A stretch of 64,000 bases of DNA from Prochlorococcus sp. scB243_495D8 (GTDB taxonomy: Bacteria; Cyanobacteriota; Cyanobacteriia; PCC-6307; Cyanobiaceae), in contig JFLT01000186.1 in assembly GCA_000634195.1 (NCBI GenBank), forward strand, positions 124,001 through 188,000, in the 5' to 3' direction. A program made the translations under genes and the position numbers. This document shows positions 30,116 through 46,245 of this stretch, one piece after another (positions within the stretch are counted from its first letter, which is position 1; each line of letters begins with the position of its first letter). Under the pieces are notes generated by a model. That model worked only from the letters and a program-made list of their open reading frames with translations, was not told where the DNA came from and did not search any database.

Positions 30116-30829
30116 ATGAAAAAACAAAACATTCCAGAAGAAATTCTTTCCTTAATAACTGAAGAAGAAATAAATTTATTTCAAGAGTTACAAATTAAAA
30201 TTAAAGAATTAAATAATAAAATCAATCTCACAAGATTAACTGATGGTGATGATTATTGGGTATCTCAAGTTTTTGACAGCATTTGGCCATTCAAAGCTTT
30301 CACGAATATTAATTTTGATAATAAAAAATTTTTAGATATTGGATCAGGCTGTGGATTCCCAGGTTTAGCTTATGCAATAACTCATCCTAATTCTGAGATA
30401 TACCTAATTGATTCTTTGAAAAAGAAAACAGATGCAATAAAAATTTTAGTTGAGCAGATCAATTTCAAAAACAATATTCATGTAATCAATGATCGTGTTG
30501 AAAATTTAGCCCGCCAATCGTCAATGAGAAATAATTTTAATATTGCAACAACTAGAGCGGTTAGTAACCCATCAACAGTTTCAGAATATATACTTCCAAT
30601 GTTAAAAAAAGAAGGGTTTGGAGTTTTATATTGTGGCAAATGGACAAATCAAGAAAGCAAAAATCTAGATAAAACTTTAGAAATATTAGAAGGGAAAGTT
30701 AAAGATAAAAAAGAGATACTACTACCAAGAAATAAAGGCACCCGAAATATTATTATTATTCAACCAAAGAATTTTTGTCCTGAAATTTACCCAAGAAAAG
30801 TTGGCAAACCTGGAAAAAATCCATTATGA
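30116..30829 (+). CDS. rsmG: 16S rRNA (guanine(527)-N7)-methyltransferase
   Basis: GidB/RsmG methyltransferase of about 237 residues. The SAM-binding motif FLDIGSGCGFPGLA is near residue 80, followed by the conserved N/R-rich ATTRAVSNP segment. I choose ATG 30116 (MKKQNIPEEIL) because it matches the usual family start; an in-frame ATG at 30089 would add nine residues with no conserved content. The stop lies one base from the end of the convergent aldo/keto reductase gene. Confidence 0.92.
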   Translation: MKKQNIPEEILSLITEEEINLFQELQIKIKELNNKINLTRLTDGDDYWVSQVFDSIWPFKAFTNINFDNKKFLDIGSGCGFPGLAYAITHPNSEIYLIDSLKKKTDAIKILVEQINFKNNIHVINDRVENLARQSSMRNNFNIATTRAVSNPSTVSEYILPMLKKEGFGVLYCGKWTNQESKNLDKTLEILEGKVKDKKEILLPRNKGTRNIIIIQPKNFCPEIYPRKVGKPGKNPL

Positions 30830-30830
30830 A

Positions 30831-32024
30831 TTATTTTATTGATAATCTTTTAGCATTCTTATCTCCAAACTTTTCTTTTAAATTTCTCAATTTTTTTATA
30901 ACTTTTTTTGGATTTATATGACCTTCTAATACTTTCAATAATTGCCCTTCAGAAACATCTACATCTAGTAAATTGGCGTTGAATCCTGGGAACCAATGGC
31001 TTCCATTACCAAGCAATTGATATCTAGCTCTTGCATATCCTTCCATACCCAACCATTCAATTAAATTTGAAAGCCAAAGCAGAACAGGAATATTAATATT
31101 TCCAGGAGTATATTCCCAACTTGGTAAATTTCTATTCCAATTTTGATGCCACTCTAAACCTAAAGAATTAATTGATTCCTGCCTTAATTTGTTAATTATC
31201 TTAGGCACATACTTCTCAGATTCTGATAACAAAGAGACAGCTTCTAAATGTAGAGCAAAATCTGTCTCTTTTGCAATACCTACACTCAAGGTATGAACAT
31301 TTTGATTTCTTAGGCAAAAAAGATCATTAAAAACTATAGGATGAAGTGGTTTACAAAATTCCAACATTTTTCTTGAGGGAGTATGTAGATGTCCCCCTTT
31401 ATCAGTGGGACTTATTATGAAAACCCCAAGATCAAGCTTATTAGCTAAATTAATAACCTTTGTATTTTCCTGATTAATGTAATACCAGTGCAAATTTACA
31501 TAATCAAATAAGTTTGTTGATATGGTCTTTTCAATAAGTGAAGATTTTCCATGGGTTGAAAATCCAATAGATCCAATTAAGTTTTCTTTTTGAAAATTCC
31601 TCAAAATATCAATGCAGCCTCCATCTCGAATAGCCTGATGTAAATGTTCAGCAGTATTGATACCATGTATTGCTAACAAATCAATTTTTTTAACTTTCAA
31701 TTTTTCAATACTAGATAATACATCTCGCTCAAAAATTTCCGGATCACTATTTGGTGGAATCTTTGTTTGGATTATATTTGGGATTTTCTTAGTATTCTTA
31801 AAACACATCCCTAACTGCACCTCAGAAGTTCCATAGTACTTGGCGGTTTCTACATGACTTAAGCCATATTGTGTTGCAAGATCAAATATATTTTCTACTT
31901 TATTTTGTTCTTCGTATGAAACCTCAGAAAAATCTAATTGATCCCAACTTTTTTGAAATCTCATACCACCTAAAGATAAAACAGGAATCCTCAGATTGGT
32001 TCTACCAAATCTACGATATTGCAT
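30831..32024 (-). CDS. aldo/keto reductase family protein (ferredoxin-domain type, cysteines lost)
   Basis: NAD(P)H-linked reductase fold, 397 residues. The AKR barrel covers about residues 1-285 with MQYRRFGRTNLRIPVLSLGG at the start. The catalytic site has Glu59 where most AKRs have Asp (HVETAKYYGTSE), Tyr63/64, a Lys in IIQTKIPP and a His in DLLAIHGIN. The C-terminal region (about 290-397, with SWEYTPGNINIP and RARYQLLGNGSHWFPG) aligns in outline with the 4Fe-4S domain of related AKRs but contains no cysteine. It lies 10 bases after a separate [4Fe-4S] ferredoxin gene. Substrate is unknown. Confidence 0.8.
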   Translation of the reverse strand: MQYRRFGRTNLRIPVLSLGGMRFQKSWDQLDFSEVSYEEQNKVENIFDLATQYGLSHVETAKYYGTSEVQLGMCFKNTKKIPNIIQTKIPPNSDPEIFERDVLSSIEKLKVKKIDLLAIHGINTAEHLHQAIRDGGCIDILRNFQKENLIGSIGFSTHGKSSLIEKTISTNLFDYVNLHWYYINQENTKVINLANKLDLGVFIISPTDKGGHLHTPSRKMLEFCKPLHPIVFNDLFCLRNQNVHTLSVGIAKETDFALHLEAVSLLSESEKYVPKIINKLRQESINSLGLEWHQNWNRNLPSWEYTPGNINIPVLLWLSNLIEWLGMEGYARARYQLLGNGSHWFPGFNANLLDVDVSEGQLLKVLEGHINPKKVIKKLRNLKEKFGDKNAKRLSIK

Positions 32025-32034
32025 CTTTTTGATA

Positions 32035-32394
32035 TTAGTGCTTATTCATTCTCGGTGGCTTTCCAAATGTTTGAAACATATCCCTATCGAGACTATTCTC
32101 TAAATCATCTAATTCTTCAAATTTAACCCAATGAATACAATCAACAGGGCATGTATCTATTGCTTCTTGTATGACTTCAGAGCTATCTCCATCTTGCCTA
32201 ATAGCTCGACTTCTACCATGAAATTCATCAACAGTGAAAGTGTTCGAAGCGACGTGAACACAGTACTGACAACCAATACATTTTGATTCATCAACCCATA
32301 CAGCTTTTTCGGCTAACTGACCACCTAAAACGGGCTCAAAGCCTGTAATATCAATATTTTCTTCAGTATTAAGAAATGGATCCGTAAAATCCAT
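32035..32394 (-). CDS. [4Fe-4S] ferredoxin
   Basis: The 119-residue ferredoxin has one cluster: Cys39, Cys42 and Cys45 in SKCIGCQYCVHVA, with the fourth ligand Cys82 (or Cys86) in DTCPVDCIHWV. The N-terminal 35 residues and an acidic C-terminal tail (FEELDDLENSLDRDMFQTF) go beyond the minimal fold and may specify partners. It is encoded 9 bases after ycf35 and 10 bases before the aldo/keto reductase gene, suggesting a common redox pathway. Confidence 0.88.
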   Translation of the reverse strand: MDFTDPFLNTEENIDITGFEPVLGGQLAEKAVWVDESKCIGCQYCVHVASNTFTVDEFHGRSRAIRQDGDSSEVIQEAIDTCPVDCIHWVKFEELDDLENSLDRDMFQTFGKPPRMNKH

Positions 32395-32403
32395 ATCTTA
32401 AGA

Positions 32404-32796
32404 TTAGTTTTCCCACTTGGTTAATACCAATTCAATAGAACCATCATTTTTATTTTTTTGCTCTACGATTTGATATCCATCTTCTTGCGTTTTAGAAATG
32501 ATTGTTTGGTAAGCATACATTTGTGTAACTTTTGATATAAATCTTTCTACTGGAATCTCAAATTTCCATAGATCAATGTCAGTAACTAATTCATATGCGT
32601 TAGAATTGTTATCCCATTTAAATCCAACTTGGGTATCCCTAGGTAAATTTATGCTTATATCAACGGCTGTGAATTGACCTTTATATCCTTTAACAAACTT
32701 TTCTTCTCGATTAATACTATAACCGAAATGATTTAAAGCCTTAATTAGTGGCTCAACTTCTTTGAGCTGGGTTTTAATTGTACTAAAATGTGACAT
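32404..32796 (-). CDS. ycf35: Ycf35 (DUF1257) family protein
   Basis: The 130-residue protein is of the DUF1257/Ycf35 family, conserved in cyanobacteria and algal plastids with no established biochemical function. Recognisable features are the N-terminal MSHFSTIKTQLKEVEPLIKAL and the TVDISINLPRDTQVGFKWD-like core. No cysteines or membrane segments are seen. Its start overlaps the DUF2997 gene by 14 bases, so the two are translationally coupled. It precedes a ferredoxin and an aldo/keto reductase. Confidence 0.85.
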   Translation of the reverse strand: MSHFSTIKTQLKEVEPLIKALNHFGYSINREEKFVKGYKGQFTAVDISINLPRDTQVGFKWDNNSNAYELVTDIDLWKFEIPVERFISKVTQMYAYQTIISKTQEDGYQIVEQKNKNDGSIELVLTKWEN

Positions 32797-32998
32797 TAGA
32801 TTCGTTATTTAATTGTGTTAAGTTTTCACTTTTATTAGAGATGAAAGCATCAGAAGTTTTATTTTTAACTGTTACTTTGCCGAGAGCGTCTTCGAGATTT
32901 TTTGTAGCTTCATTGCATGAATCACCATTAAATCCCTCAACAGTCTCTTCAACTCTTCCGTCTTGATGAATTTTGAATCTCAATGTTTTTTGAGGCAT
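32783..32998 (-). CDS. DUF2997 family protein
   Basis: Small protein of 71 residues that fits DUF2997, a family usually found beside ycf35. The N terminus MPQKTLRFKIHQDGRVEETVEG is the conserved block. A variable polar tail follows. I choose ATG 32998 because family members start MPQ; a TTG at 33007 would add three residues. A perfect palindrome lies just upstream (33006-33020). Function is unknown. Confidence 0.75.
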   Translation of the reverse strand: MPQKTLRFKIHQDGRVEETVEGFNGDSCNEATKNLEDALGKVTVKNKTSDAFISNKSENLTQLNNESNVTF

Positions 32999-33005
32999 TA
33001 AATTC

Positions 33006-33020
33006 AAGTACTGAGTACTT
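33006..33020. promoter_or_regulatory. perfect palindrome at the head of the DUF2997-ycf35 cluster
   Basis: AAGTACT-G-AGTACTT is a perfect 7-bp inverted repeat with a one-base centre, beginning 8 bases before the chosen DUF2997 ATG. The one-base spacer makes an RNA hairpin unlikely and suits a dimeric DNA-binding protein acting as a repressor. No matching regulator can be named. Confidence 0.4.
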
Positions 33021-33147
33021 TTACTTTATATAGAATAACGAAAATATTTTGTTTCAGTTGGTACAAGTTAATTAATTTTAATTTTTTATATTGAATATCT
33101 GATTAATTAATTATTTATGTAGTGTTCTTGTAAAAAAATTAAGAAAT

Positions 33148-33915
33148 TTAGTTATAAAAACCTTGCATCCCCATTGAATCCAAGGCAGTTTTTGCTTCTT
33201 CCATAACAGAAGGTTCTTTATCGAAAAGAGCTATCTTGGTACATTCATCAACGAAACTTTCTTGAAGTGTATTATTTAATTTTTCGTACAATCTACACAA
33301 TGACCAGATGCAATTACTTCTTACACCCGGTTCATTATCTATTTTTAAACTTATTAAAAGTTGTTCTGCTGCCAATTGAGCATTTTCCAAAGAAACATTC
33401 CCAATTTCAGCTAAAGAACTAGATGACCATAACCTTACTGCGGCTACATCGTTCTTCAAAGCATTTATTAATGGCTTCAAAACAATTTGATTATCATAAT
33501 TGGCCAAGCTCCATGCAGTTGCTCTTCTGACATAAGCATTATCATCAGTCTCTAAAAGACTGACAAGTTTCTCGACCGCGGTAGGACATGGATTACGGCC
33601 TAAAGCATATACCACACTCATTCTTTCAACAGGACAAGGTTGGTCAAGTAATGGTAACAAAAGAGGAAAAGATCTTGAATCTCTATATTCACAAAAAATT
33701 CTTAAACCCTGTATTCTTTCTTCTCTATTACCTTTGAGCATTTTTAATGCTTCATTGCACTCTTGAGTTATGTTTAAACCTTTTGGAAAAGAATCATCAT
33801 CAATTTGTTCTAAAGGATCTATTTCAATTTCTAAGGCTAATTCTCTCGCTAAAACTTCTGGATCAACAGCGATATCAACTAAGCTTTCTTTATTAGGATC
33901 CTTATTTTTTGTCAT
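33148..33915 (-). CDS. HEAT-repeat protein
   Basis: The 255-residue protein has an acidic leader of about 50 residues and then five to six HEAT-like helical repeats (for example SRSFPLLLPLLDQPCPVERMSV, TAVEKLVSLLETDDNAYVRRA and VVLKPLINALKNDVAAVRLWS-like units). HEAT proteins of this size in cyanobacteria include bilin lyase and NblB-like proteins, but no catalytic residues can be named and the repeats only imply protein binding. It ends the minus-strand unit that starts with rpoB, 18 bases after a small membrane protein gene. Confidence 0.75.
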   Translation of the reverse strand: MTKNKDPNKESLVDIAVDPEVLARELALEIEIDPLEQIDDDSFPKGLNITQECNEALKMLKGNREERIQGLRIFCEYRDSRSFPLLLPLLDQPCPVERMSVVYALGRNPCPTAVEKLVSLLETDDNAYVRRATAWSLANYDNQIVLKPLINALKNDVAAVRLWSSSSLAEIGNVSLENAQLAAEQLLISLKIDNEPGVRSNCIWSLCRLYEKLNNTLQESFVDECTKIALFDKEPSVMEEAKTALDSMGMQGFYN

Positions 33916-33933
33916 TTATAAAAACTAAAAATA

Positions 33934-34080
33934 TTAATTTATGGGGGCAGGAGACATCATATCTCCTGGCAACCAAATTCTTGCACTAACTGCAAAGAAG
34001 GCAATCCCAAAAAGTGAGACAATAGCGAAAGGTAAAATTTTTGTCTTAATAAAACCCAAAGATTTAAGATCGATTAACAC
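33934..34080 (-). CDS. small single-pass membrane protein, 48 aa
   Basis: A short reading frame starting at GTG 34080 encodes 48 residues: a basic N terminus (LIDLKSLGFIKTK), a hydrophobic helix of about 17 residues (ILPFAIVSLFGIAFFAV) and a Pro-rich tail (SARIWLPGDMMSPAPIN). Positive-inside charge predicts an N-in orientation. It fills the space between rlmN (48 bases upstream) and the HEAT-repeat gene (18 bases downstream) on the same strand. The composition resembles small thylakoid proteins, but I cannot match a named family. Confidence 0.55.
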   Translation of the reverse strand: MLIDLKSLGFIKTKILPFAIVSLFGIAFFAVSARIWLPGDMMSPAPIN

Positions 34081-34128
34081 AATAATAACCTGTTTAAGAA
34101 ACTTTTAAAAAATTTTTAATGGATAATA

Positions 34129-35187
<1,059 letters not shown>

Positions 35188-35204
35188 TTAGTTCAACACT
35201 ATTT

Positions 35205-35360
<156 letters not shown>

Positions 35361-35411
35361 TTACAAAAATAAAAATCTATTCTAGTCATTAAAAATACTA
35401 ATGGACAATAT

Positions 35412-39518
<4,107 letters not shown>

Positions 39519-39547
39519 TTAAATAAATTAAAAATAGTTTTTAAAGA

Positions 39548-41481
<1,934 letters not shown>

Positions 41482-41492
41482 TTATTGAGTAT

Positions 41493-44400
41493 TTAATCTT
41501 CCTCATATTCAGAGGTTCCGAGTGATTCATATGTCGGCCTTGATGGAGTATTTCTTCTCGGATTGATATCTTGCATTAAATCTACCTCTTTCCCTTCGTC
41601 TGTATAAACCCCTATATCTAAACCTAGAGATTGTAATTCCCTCATAAGCACTTTAAATGACTCGGGAGTACCAGGCCTTGGGATCGGTTTACCTTTTACG
41701 ATCGCATTAAGCGCTTCATTTCTTCCTTGCATATCATCAGATTTAACTGTTAACAATTCCTGAAGAGTATAAGCGGCTCCATAAGCTTCAAGAGCCCAAA
41801 CTTCCATTTCTCCAAGCCTTTGTCCACCTTGCTGAGCTTTACCTCCCAAGGGTTGCTGTGTAACCAAAGAGTAAGGGCCAGTTGATCTTGCATGAATTTT
41901 ATCATCCACCAAATGGACTAATTTGAGGAAGTGAGAGTATCCGACAGCAACTGGCTGATCGAAGGGTTCACCCGTTCTACCATCTTTAAGTAATAACTTT
42001 CCAGGGTCTTCAGGGTTATAAACCCATGCTTTACCAGGCTGTTTGGAAGCTTCCTCTAAAAATGCTTGAACAGTTTGATGTGATTTTTCAGCTCCATACA
42101 TTTCATCAAATGGAACAACTTTTACCCGGCAATTTAAGTTAGAGGCTGCCCAGCCCATCAATAATTCAAAAACTTGACCTACATTCATCCTACTTGGAAC
42201 TCCTAAAGGATTAAGAACTATGTCCACAGGAGTTCCATCAGGTAAATAAGGCATATCTTCTCTTGGCAAGATTCTACTAATAATTCCTTTATTTCCATGT
42301 CTTCCAGCCATTTTGTCACCCACTTGAATTTTCCTTCTTTGAGCAACATAAACTCTTACAACCATGTTTGCTCCTGGAGGTAATTCATCACCTTGTTCTC
42401 TAGTATAAATGCGAACATCCAAAACCCTTCCCTTTTCAGTTTTGGGTACCCTGAGGGAATTATCTCTAACATCTCGAGCCTTTTCACCAAAAATAGCTCT
42501 TAAGAGTTTTTCTTCAGGTGGTTGGTCTGATTCCCCTTTTGGAGTCACTTTTCCTACAAGAATATCTCCACTCTCGACAAAAGCACCAATCCTAATAATT
42601 CCCATCTCATCAAGATTATTCAAGCTCTCTTCAGAGATGTTAGGAATTTCTCTTGTGATTTCTTCAGGTCCTAGTTTCGTTTGTCTTGCTTCAATTTCAT
42701 ATTTTTCAATATGTACTGAGGTGTATAAATCATCAGTTACCAACCTTTCGCTCACAAGTATGGCATCTTCATAGTTGTATCCCTCCCAAGGCATGTAAGC
42801 AATTAAAACATTTTGGCCAAGAGCTATTTCACCTCCTTCACATGCGGATCCATCTGCTAAAACTTGCCCAGATATAACTTTATCTCCAATTTTTACTATA
42901 GGTCTTTGGTTGAGGCAGGTATCTTGATTTGATCTTTGATATTTCTGGAGATAGTGAAAATGTTCAATACCATGATCATCTTTGACGACAATCTCATTAG
43001 CGTCTACATAAGATACAGTTCCATTAACTTTGGTAATGGGAACCATTCCTGAATCTCTGGCAACTTGAGATTCTAAACCTGTACCAACTAAAGGACGTTC
43101 TGGCCTTAATAATGGAACGGCTTGGCGTTGCATATTTGATCCCATGAGAGCTCTATTAGCATCATCATGTTCCAAGAAAGGAATAAGTGAAGTAGCAACT
43201 GAAATTACCTGTACCGGAGAAAGCTGAACGTAATCAACTTGATGGGGAGGAACTTTTTCAAAATCCTGTCTATATCTTACTGGTATCAGATTTGCAATTA
43301 TATTGCCGTCCTTATCAGTAGCAACGTCTCCTGGAGCCACCCTACACTCATCTTCTAAATCAGCAGAAAGATAAACCGGATTACCTTCCTTATTAACTTT
43401 ACCGTTATTAACTTCCCAAAAAGGTGTTTCAATAAAACCGTACTCATTAACTCTTGCGTGAGTAGCCAAAGAATTTATAAGTCCTGCATTAGGACCTTCA
43501 GGAGTCTCGATGGGACATAATCTTCCATAATGAGAAGGGTGAATATCTCTTACCGCAAAGCCTGCTCTTTCTCGAGTTAACCCCCCTGGACCTAATGCTG
43601 AGATTCTTCTTTTGTGTGTTAATTCAGCTAGAGGATTAGTTTGATCCATAAACTGACTTAATTGACTGGAGCCAAAAAATTCCTTTATTGCAGCAACCAA
43701 TGGTTTGGGATTGACTAGTTGAGCGGGAGTTAAAGAATCTGTTTCTCCAACAGTCATTCTTTCTTTGATAATTCTCTCTAAACGATTAAGTCCAACCCGG
43801 ACTTGATTTTGAAGAAGTTCTCCAACAGATCTAACTCTTCGATTACCAAGATGGTCAATATCATCCAAACTAGCACCGCCAATGTCTAATTCAAGATTAA
43901 TCAAATAATCAATAGTAGAAAGAACATCTTCATGGGTCAGTGTTCTCAAATCGTCTGGGACGGTAAGTCTCAATTTTTTATTTATTTTGTATCTACCAAC
44001 TCGGCCTAAATCATATCTTTTGGGATCAAAGAATCTACTGTGTAAAAGCTGTTGTCCGCCAGAGACAGAGGGGGGTTCACCAGGACGTAGCTTCTTATAT
44101 AGCTCAAGTAATGCCTGATCTTCAGAATTAATACCCTCGTCATTAGCTGACTCAATTGAGCTTTGATAAAATTCAGGATGCCTAAGTTTATCGACAACAT
44201 CATTATCTGAAAGACCCATTGCTCTCATTAGAACATGAGCATTAATTTTTCTAGTTTTATCAACTCTCACATAAATTAAATTATTTTTGTCAGTCTCGAA
44301 TTTTAACCATGCTCCTCTATTAGGAATAACGCTAGCGTTGTAAGTTCTTCGCCCATTTTTATCCAATTCATCTTTGAAATATACTCCTGGACTCCGAACA

Positions 44401-44786
44401 ATTTGATTAACAATAACTCTTTCGGCACCATTAATAATGAATGTTCCTCTTTCAGTCATTAATGGTAATTCGCCAATAAATACTTCTTGTTCTTTAATTT
44501 CCCCTGTTTCTTTATTTATTAATCTACAAATTACATACATCTGGGATGCAAATGTAGCATCTCTTCTTTTAGCTTCCTCAACATCATGTCTAGGTCTTTT
44601 TAACCTGTATTCTTCACCTATAAAGTGTAATTCTAATTTACCTGTGTAATCAGAAATGGGGGAAAAATTTTGTAATTCTTCTATTAAACCCTTTTCCAAA
44701 AACCATTTAAAGCTTGCTCTTTGTACTTCAACTAAATCTGGTAGATAAGTAGCTGTTTTTGCTACCTGTAAAGCGCTACTGCTCAT
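41493..44786 (-). CDS. rpoB: DNA-directed RNA polymerase subunit beta
   Basis: Beta subunit of core RNA polymerase, 1097 residues, the compact cyanobacterial form. It has the conserved rifampicin-region segments [18 protein letters not shown] and [12 protein letters not shown] (about 375-405), [24 protein letters not shown] and the C-terminal [20 protein letters not shown]. It is first in the transcription unit rpoB-rpoC1-rpoC2-hli-rlmN. A sigma-70-like promoter lies about 86 bases upstream. Start [20 protein letters not shown] is canonical. Confidence 0.98.
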   Translation of the reverse strand: MSSSALQVAKTATYLPDLVEVQRASFKWFLEKGLIEELQNFSPISDYTGKLELHFIGEEYRLKRPRHDVEEAKRRDATFASQMYVICRLINKETGEIKEQEVFIGELPLMTERGTFIINGAERVIVNQIVRSPGVYFKDELDKNGRRTYNASVIPNRGAWLKFETDKNNLIYVRVDKTRKINAHVLMRAMGLSDNDVVDKLRHPEFYQSSIESANDEGINSEDQALLELYKKLRPGEPPSVSGGQQLLHSRFFDPKRYDLGRVGRYKINKKLRLTVPDDLRTLTHEDVLSTIDYLINLELDIGGASLDDIDHLGNRRVRSVGELLQNQVRVGLNRLERIIKERMTVGETDSLTPAQLVNPKPLVAAIKEFFGSSQLSQFMDQTNPLAELTHKRRISALGPGGLTRERAGFAVRDIHPSHYGRLCPIETPEGPNAGLINSLATHARVNEYGFIETPFWEVNNGKVNKEGNPVYLSADLEDECRVAPGDVATDKDGNIIANLIPVRYRQDFEKVPPHQVDYVQLSPVQVISVATSLIPFLEHDDANRALMGSNMQRQAVPLLRPERPLVGTGLESQVARDSGMVPITKVNGTVSYVDANEIVVKDDHGIEHFHYLQKYQRSNQDTCLNQRPIVKIGDKVISGQVLADGSACEGGEIALGQNVLIAYMPWEGYNYEDAILVSERLVTDDLYTSVHIEKYEIEARQTKLGPEEITREIPNISEESLNNLDEMGIIRIGAFVESGDILVGKVTPKGESDQPPEEKLLRAIFGEKARDVRDNSLRVPKTEKGRVLDVRIYTREQGDELPPGANMVVRVYVAQRRKIQVGDKMAGRHGNKGIISRILPREDMPYLPDGTPVDIVLNPLGVPSRMNVGQVFELLMGWAASNLNCRVKVVPFDEMYGAEKSHQTVQAFLEEASKQPGKAWVYNPEDPGKLLLKDGRTGEPFDQPVAVGYSHFLKLVHLVDDKIHARSTGPYSLVTQQPLGGKAQQGGQRLGEMEVWALEAYGAAYTLQELLTVKSDDMQGRNEALNAIVKGKPIPRPGTPESFKVLMRELQSLGLDIGVYTDEGKEVDLMQDINPRRNTPSRPTYESLGTSEYEED

Positions 44787-44871
44787 CCAAGAAACCTGCG
44801 ATTTTGTGAGATTTACTATTTACTTTTAATCTACTCAATAAATTAGTTCTTTAACTTTTCACTTAAAATGA

Positions 44872-44900
44872 GTTATACAATTAAATCTCGATTTCAACAA
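44872..44900 (-). promoter_or_regulatory. sigma-70-type promoter for rpoB
   Basis: On the minus strand a -35-like TTGTTG (44895-44900) and a -10-like TATAAC (44872-44877) are separated by exactly 17 bases. Transcription would begin near 44865, leaving a leader of about 80 bases before the rpoB ATG. The rest of the 220-base region between tatD and rpoB holds no gene that I can see. Confidence 0.45.
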
Positions 44901-45006
44901 AAAACAATCTAATAAAGAAAAATTAAATATGTTTTATGCTGATAAATCATTAACTGTGTTTGTTAAAGTCAAAAAAATTAAGAAAAATTTCCAGTAATTT
45001 CTTATA

Positions 45007-45816
45007 TTAGCAGCTGCTGCGTCTACTTAACAAGTCAAATTTAAACAAATCTTCAGCATTCTTACATGACTCTTTAGCAATTATGGATAATTCAGTAGAT
45101 CTTAAATCTGCCATAAAATTGGCGACATTTTCAACAAACGCAGGTTCATTTCTTTTACCCCTGTGAGGAACAGGAGCTAAAAATGGTGAGTCAGTTTCAA
45201 TTAAGTATTTATCATTTGGAACTATTTTGGCACACTCATGAATTTCATGTGCTTTTGGGAAAGTGACTATACCGCTAAAACTGATGTAAAATCCAAGATT
45301 CAAGAATTGCTTCATTTCTTTTGGTGTTCCTGTCCAACAATGAAGTACACCATCAGGACATTTTCCTTTTTTAGAGAGATCACTACATATCTCAATCATT
45401 TCATTTGCAGCATCTCTGCAATGGATAATAACGGGCAATTGAAGTTCATAAGCTAACTCCATTTGCGGAATAAGTGCTTCGATCTGCTGAGTTTTATTTT
45501 CATTTTTAAAAAAATCCAAGCCTAATTCTCCAATAGCTACAACTCTTCTATCTTCTAGAGCTGATTTTCTTAGAAGGGATTTTGAACTTTGTTCCCATTT
45601 TTTTGCTTCTAGCGGATGCAAACCAACTGAATAGTAAATTTCATTAAATTCATGAGATATTTTTTTCAACTTTGGAATTTCTGTTAATTCACAACAAGCA
45701 TGAACTAATTTTTTTATACCTTTTGAACGCAATCTCAATACAACATCTTCAAGATCTTTTTCAAAATTTTCAAATATTAAATGACAGTGCGAATCTATGA
45801 GTTCTATATCGCTCAT
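45007..45816 (-). CDS. tatD: TatD family metal-dependent deoxyribonuclease/hydrolase
   Basis: TIM-barrel hydrolase of 269 residues. Metal ligands: His10 and His12 in IDSHCHL, Glu in AIGELGLDFF (about residue 97), His in PVIIHCRDA, His in VLHCWTG and Asp in IETDSPFLAPVPHRG. The family includes 3'-5' exonucleases; the in vivo substrate is unclear. The C-terminal end (SRRSSC) is short. It is encoded 16 bases downstream of rpsT. Confidence 0.92.
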   Translation of the reverse strand: MSDIELIDSHCHLIFENFEKDLEDVVLRLRSKGIKKLVHACCELTEIPKLKKISHEFNEIYYSVGLHPLEAKKWEQSSKSLLRKSALEDRRVVAIGELGLDFFKNENKTQQIEALIPQMELAYELQLPVIIHCRDAANEMIEICSDLSKKGKCPDGVLHCWTGTPKEMKQFLNLGFYISFSGIVTFPKAHEIHECAKIVPNDKYLIETDSPFLAPVPHRGKRNEPAFVENVANFMADLRSTELSIIAKESCKNAEDLFKFDLLSRRSSC

Positions 45817-45832
45817 AATTATGATCAGTCTT

Positions 45833-46126
45833 TTACTTAGTGGTGAGAGTAGTTTTTACAAAATTGTTGATTTTGGATTTTTTGTTAGCACCGTTGTTTT
45901 TATGAAGAACATTTTTTTTAACTGCTTTATCAATTAAGCTGAAAGCTTTATTAAGACTTGTTTTTACTAAATTTTTGTTATCCTCATTGGGATCTTTTTT
46001 ATATTTTTCGCAGTTCTCTAAGGTTTTTTTAGTTAAGGTCCTAACAGTAGATTTATATGACTTATTTATTAAACGATTTCTTTCGGCAATTTGTATTCTC
46101 TTTTTTGCTGATTTGTTGTTGGCCAC
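45833..46126 (-). CDS. rpsT: 30S ribosomal protein S20
   Basis: 97 residues, highly basic, three-helix 16S rRNA-binding protein. The N terminus MANNKSAKKRIQIAERNRLINKS and the central KTSLNKAFSLIDKAVKKNVLHKN helix are diagnostic. The C-terminal tail is Lys-rich. It is divergent from hisD; the 119-base region between the two start codons carries their promoters but no clear motif. It is followed by tatD. Confidence 0.96.
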   Translation of the reverse strand: MANNKSAKKRIQIAERNRLINKSYKSTVRTLTKKTLENCEKYKKDPNEDNKNLVKTSLNKAFSLIDKAVKKNVLHKNNGANKKSKINNFVKTTLTTK

Positions 46127-46245
46127 AGAGGGTGCATAAATAGAAGATTTCTATCATAACAAATAAATCGTCTTCTAATCAATCATATATAATTTTAGAA
46201 AATATTAAATTGGTTTTTGAGCCTTTCTATTTAAAAATTAAGCAT

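Noticed and set aside
46210-46245. Extended hisD start at TTG
   Set aside because: The extra 12 residues are hydrophobic and atypical; ATG 46246 gives the usual N terminus and length.
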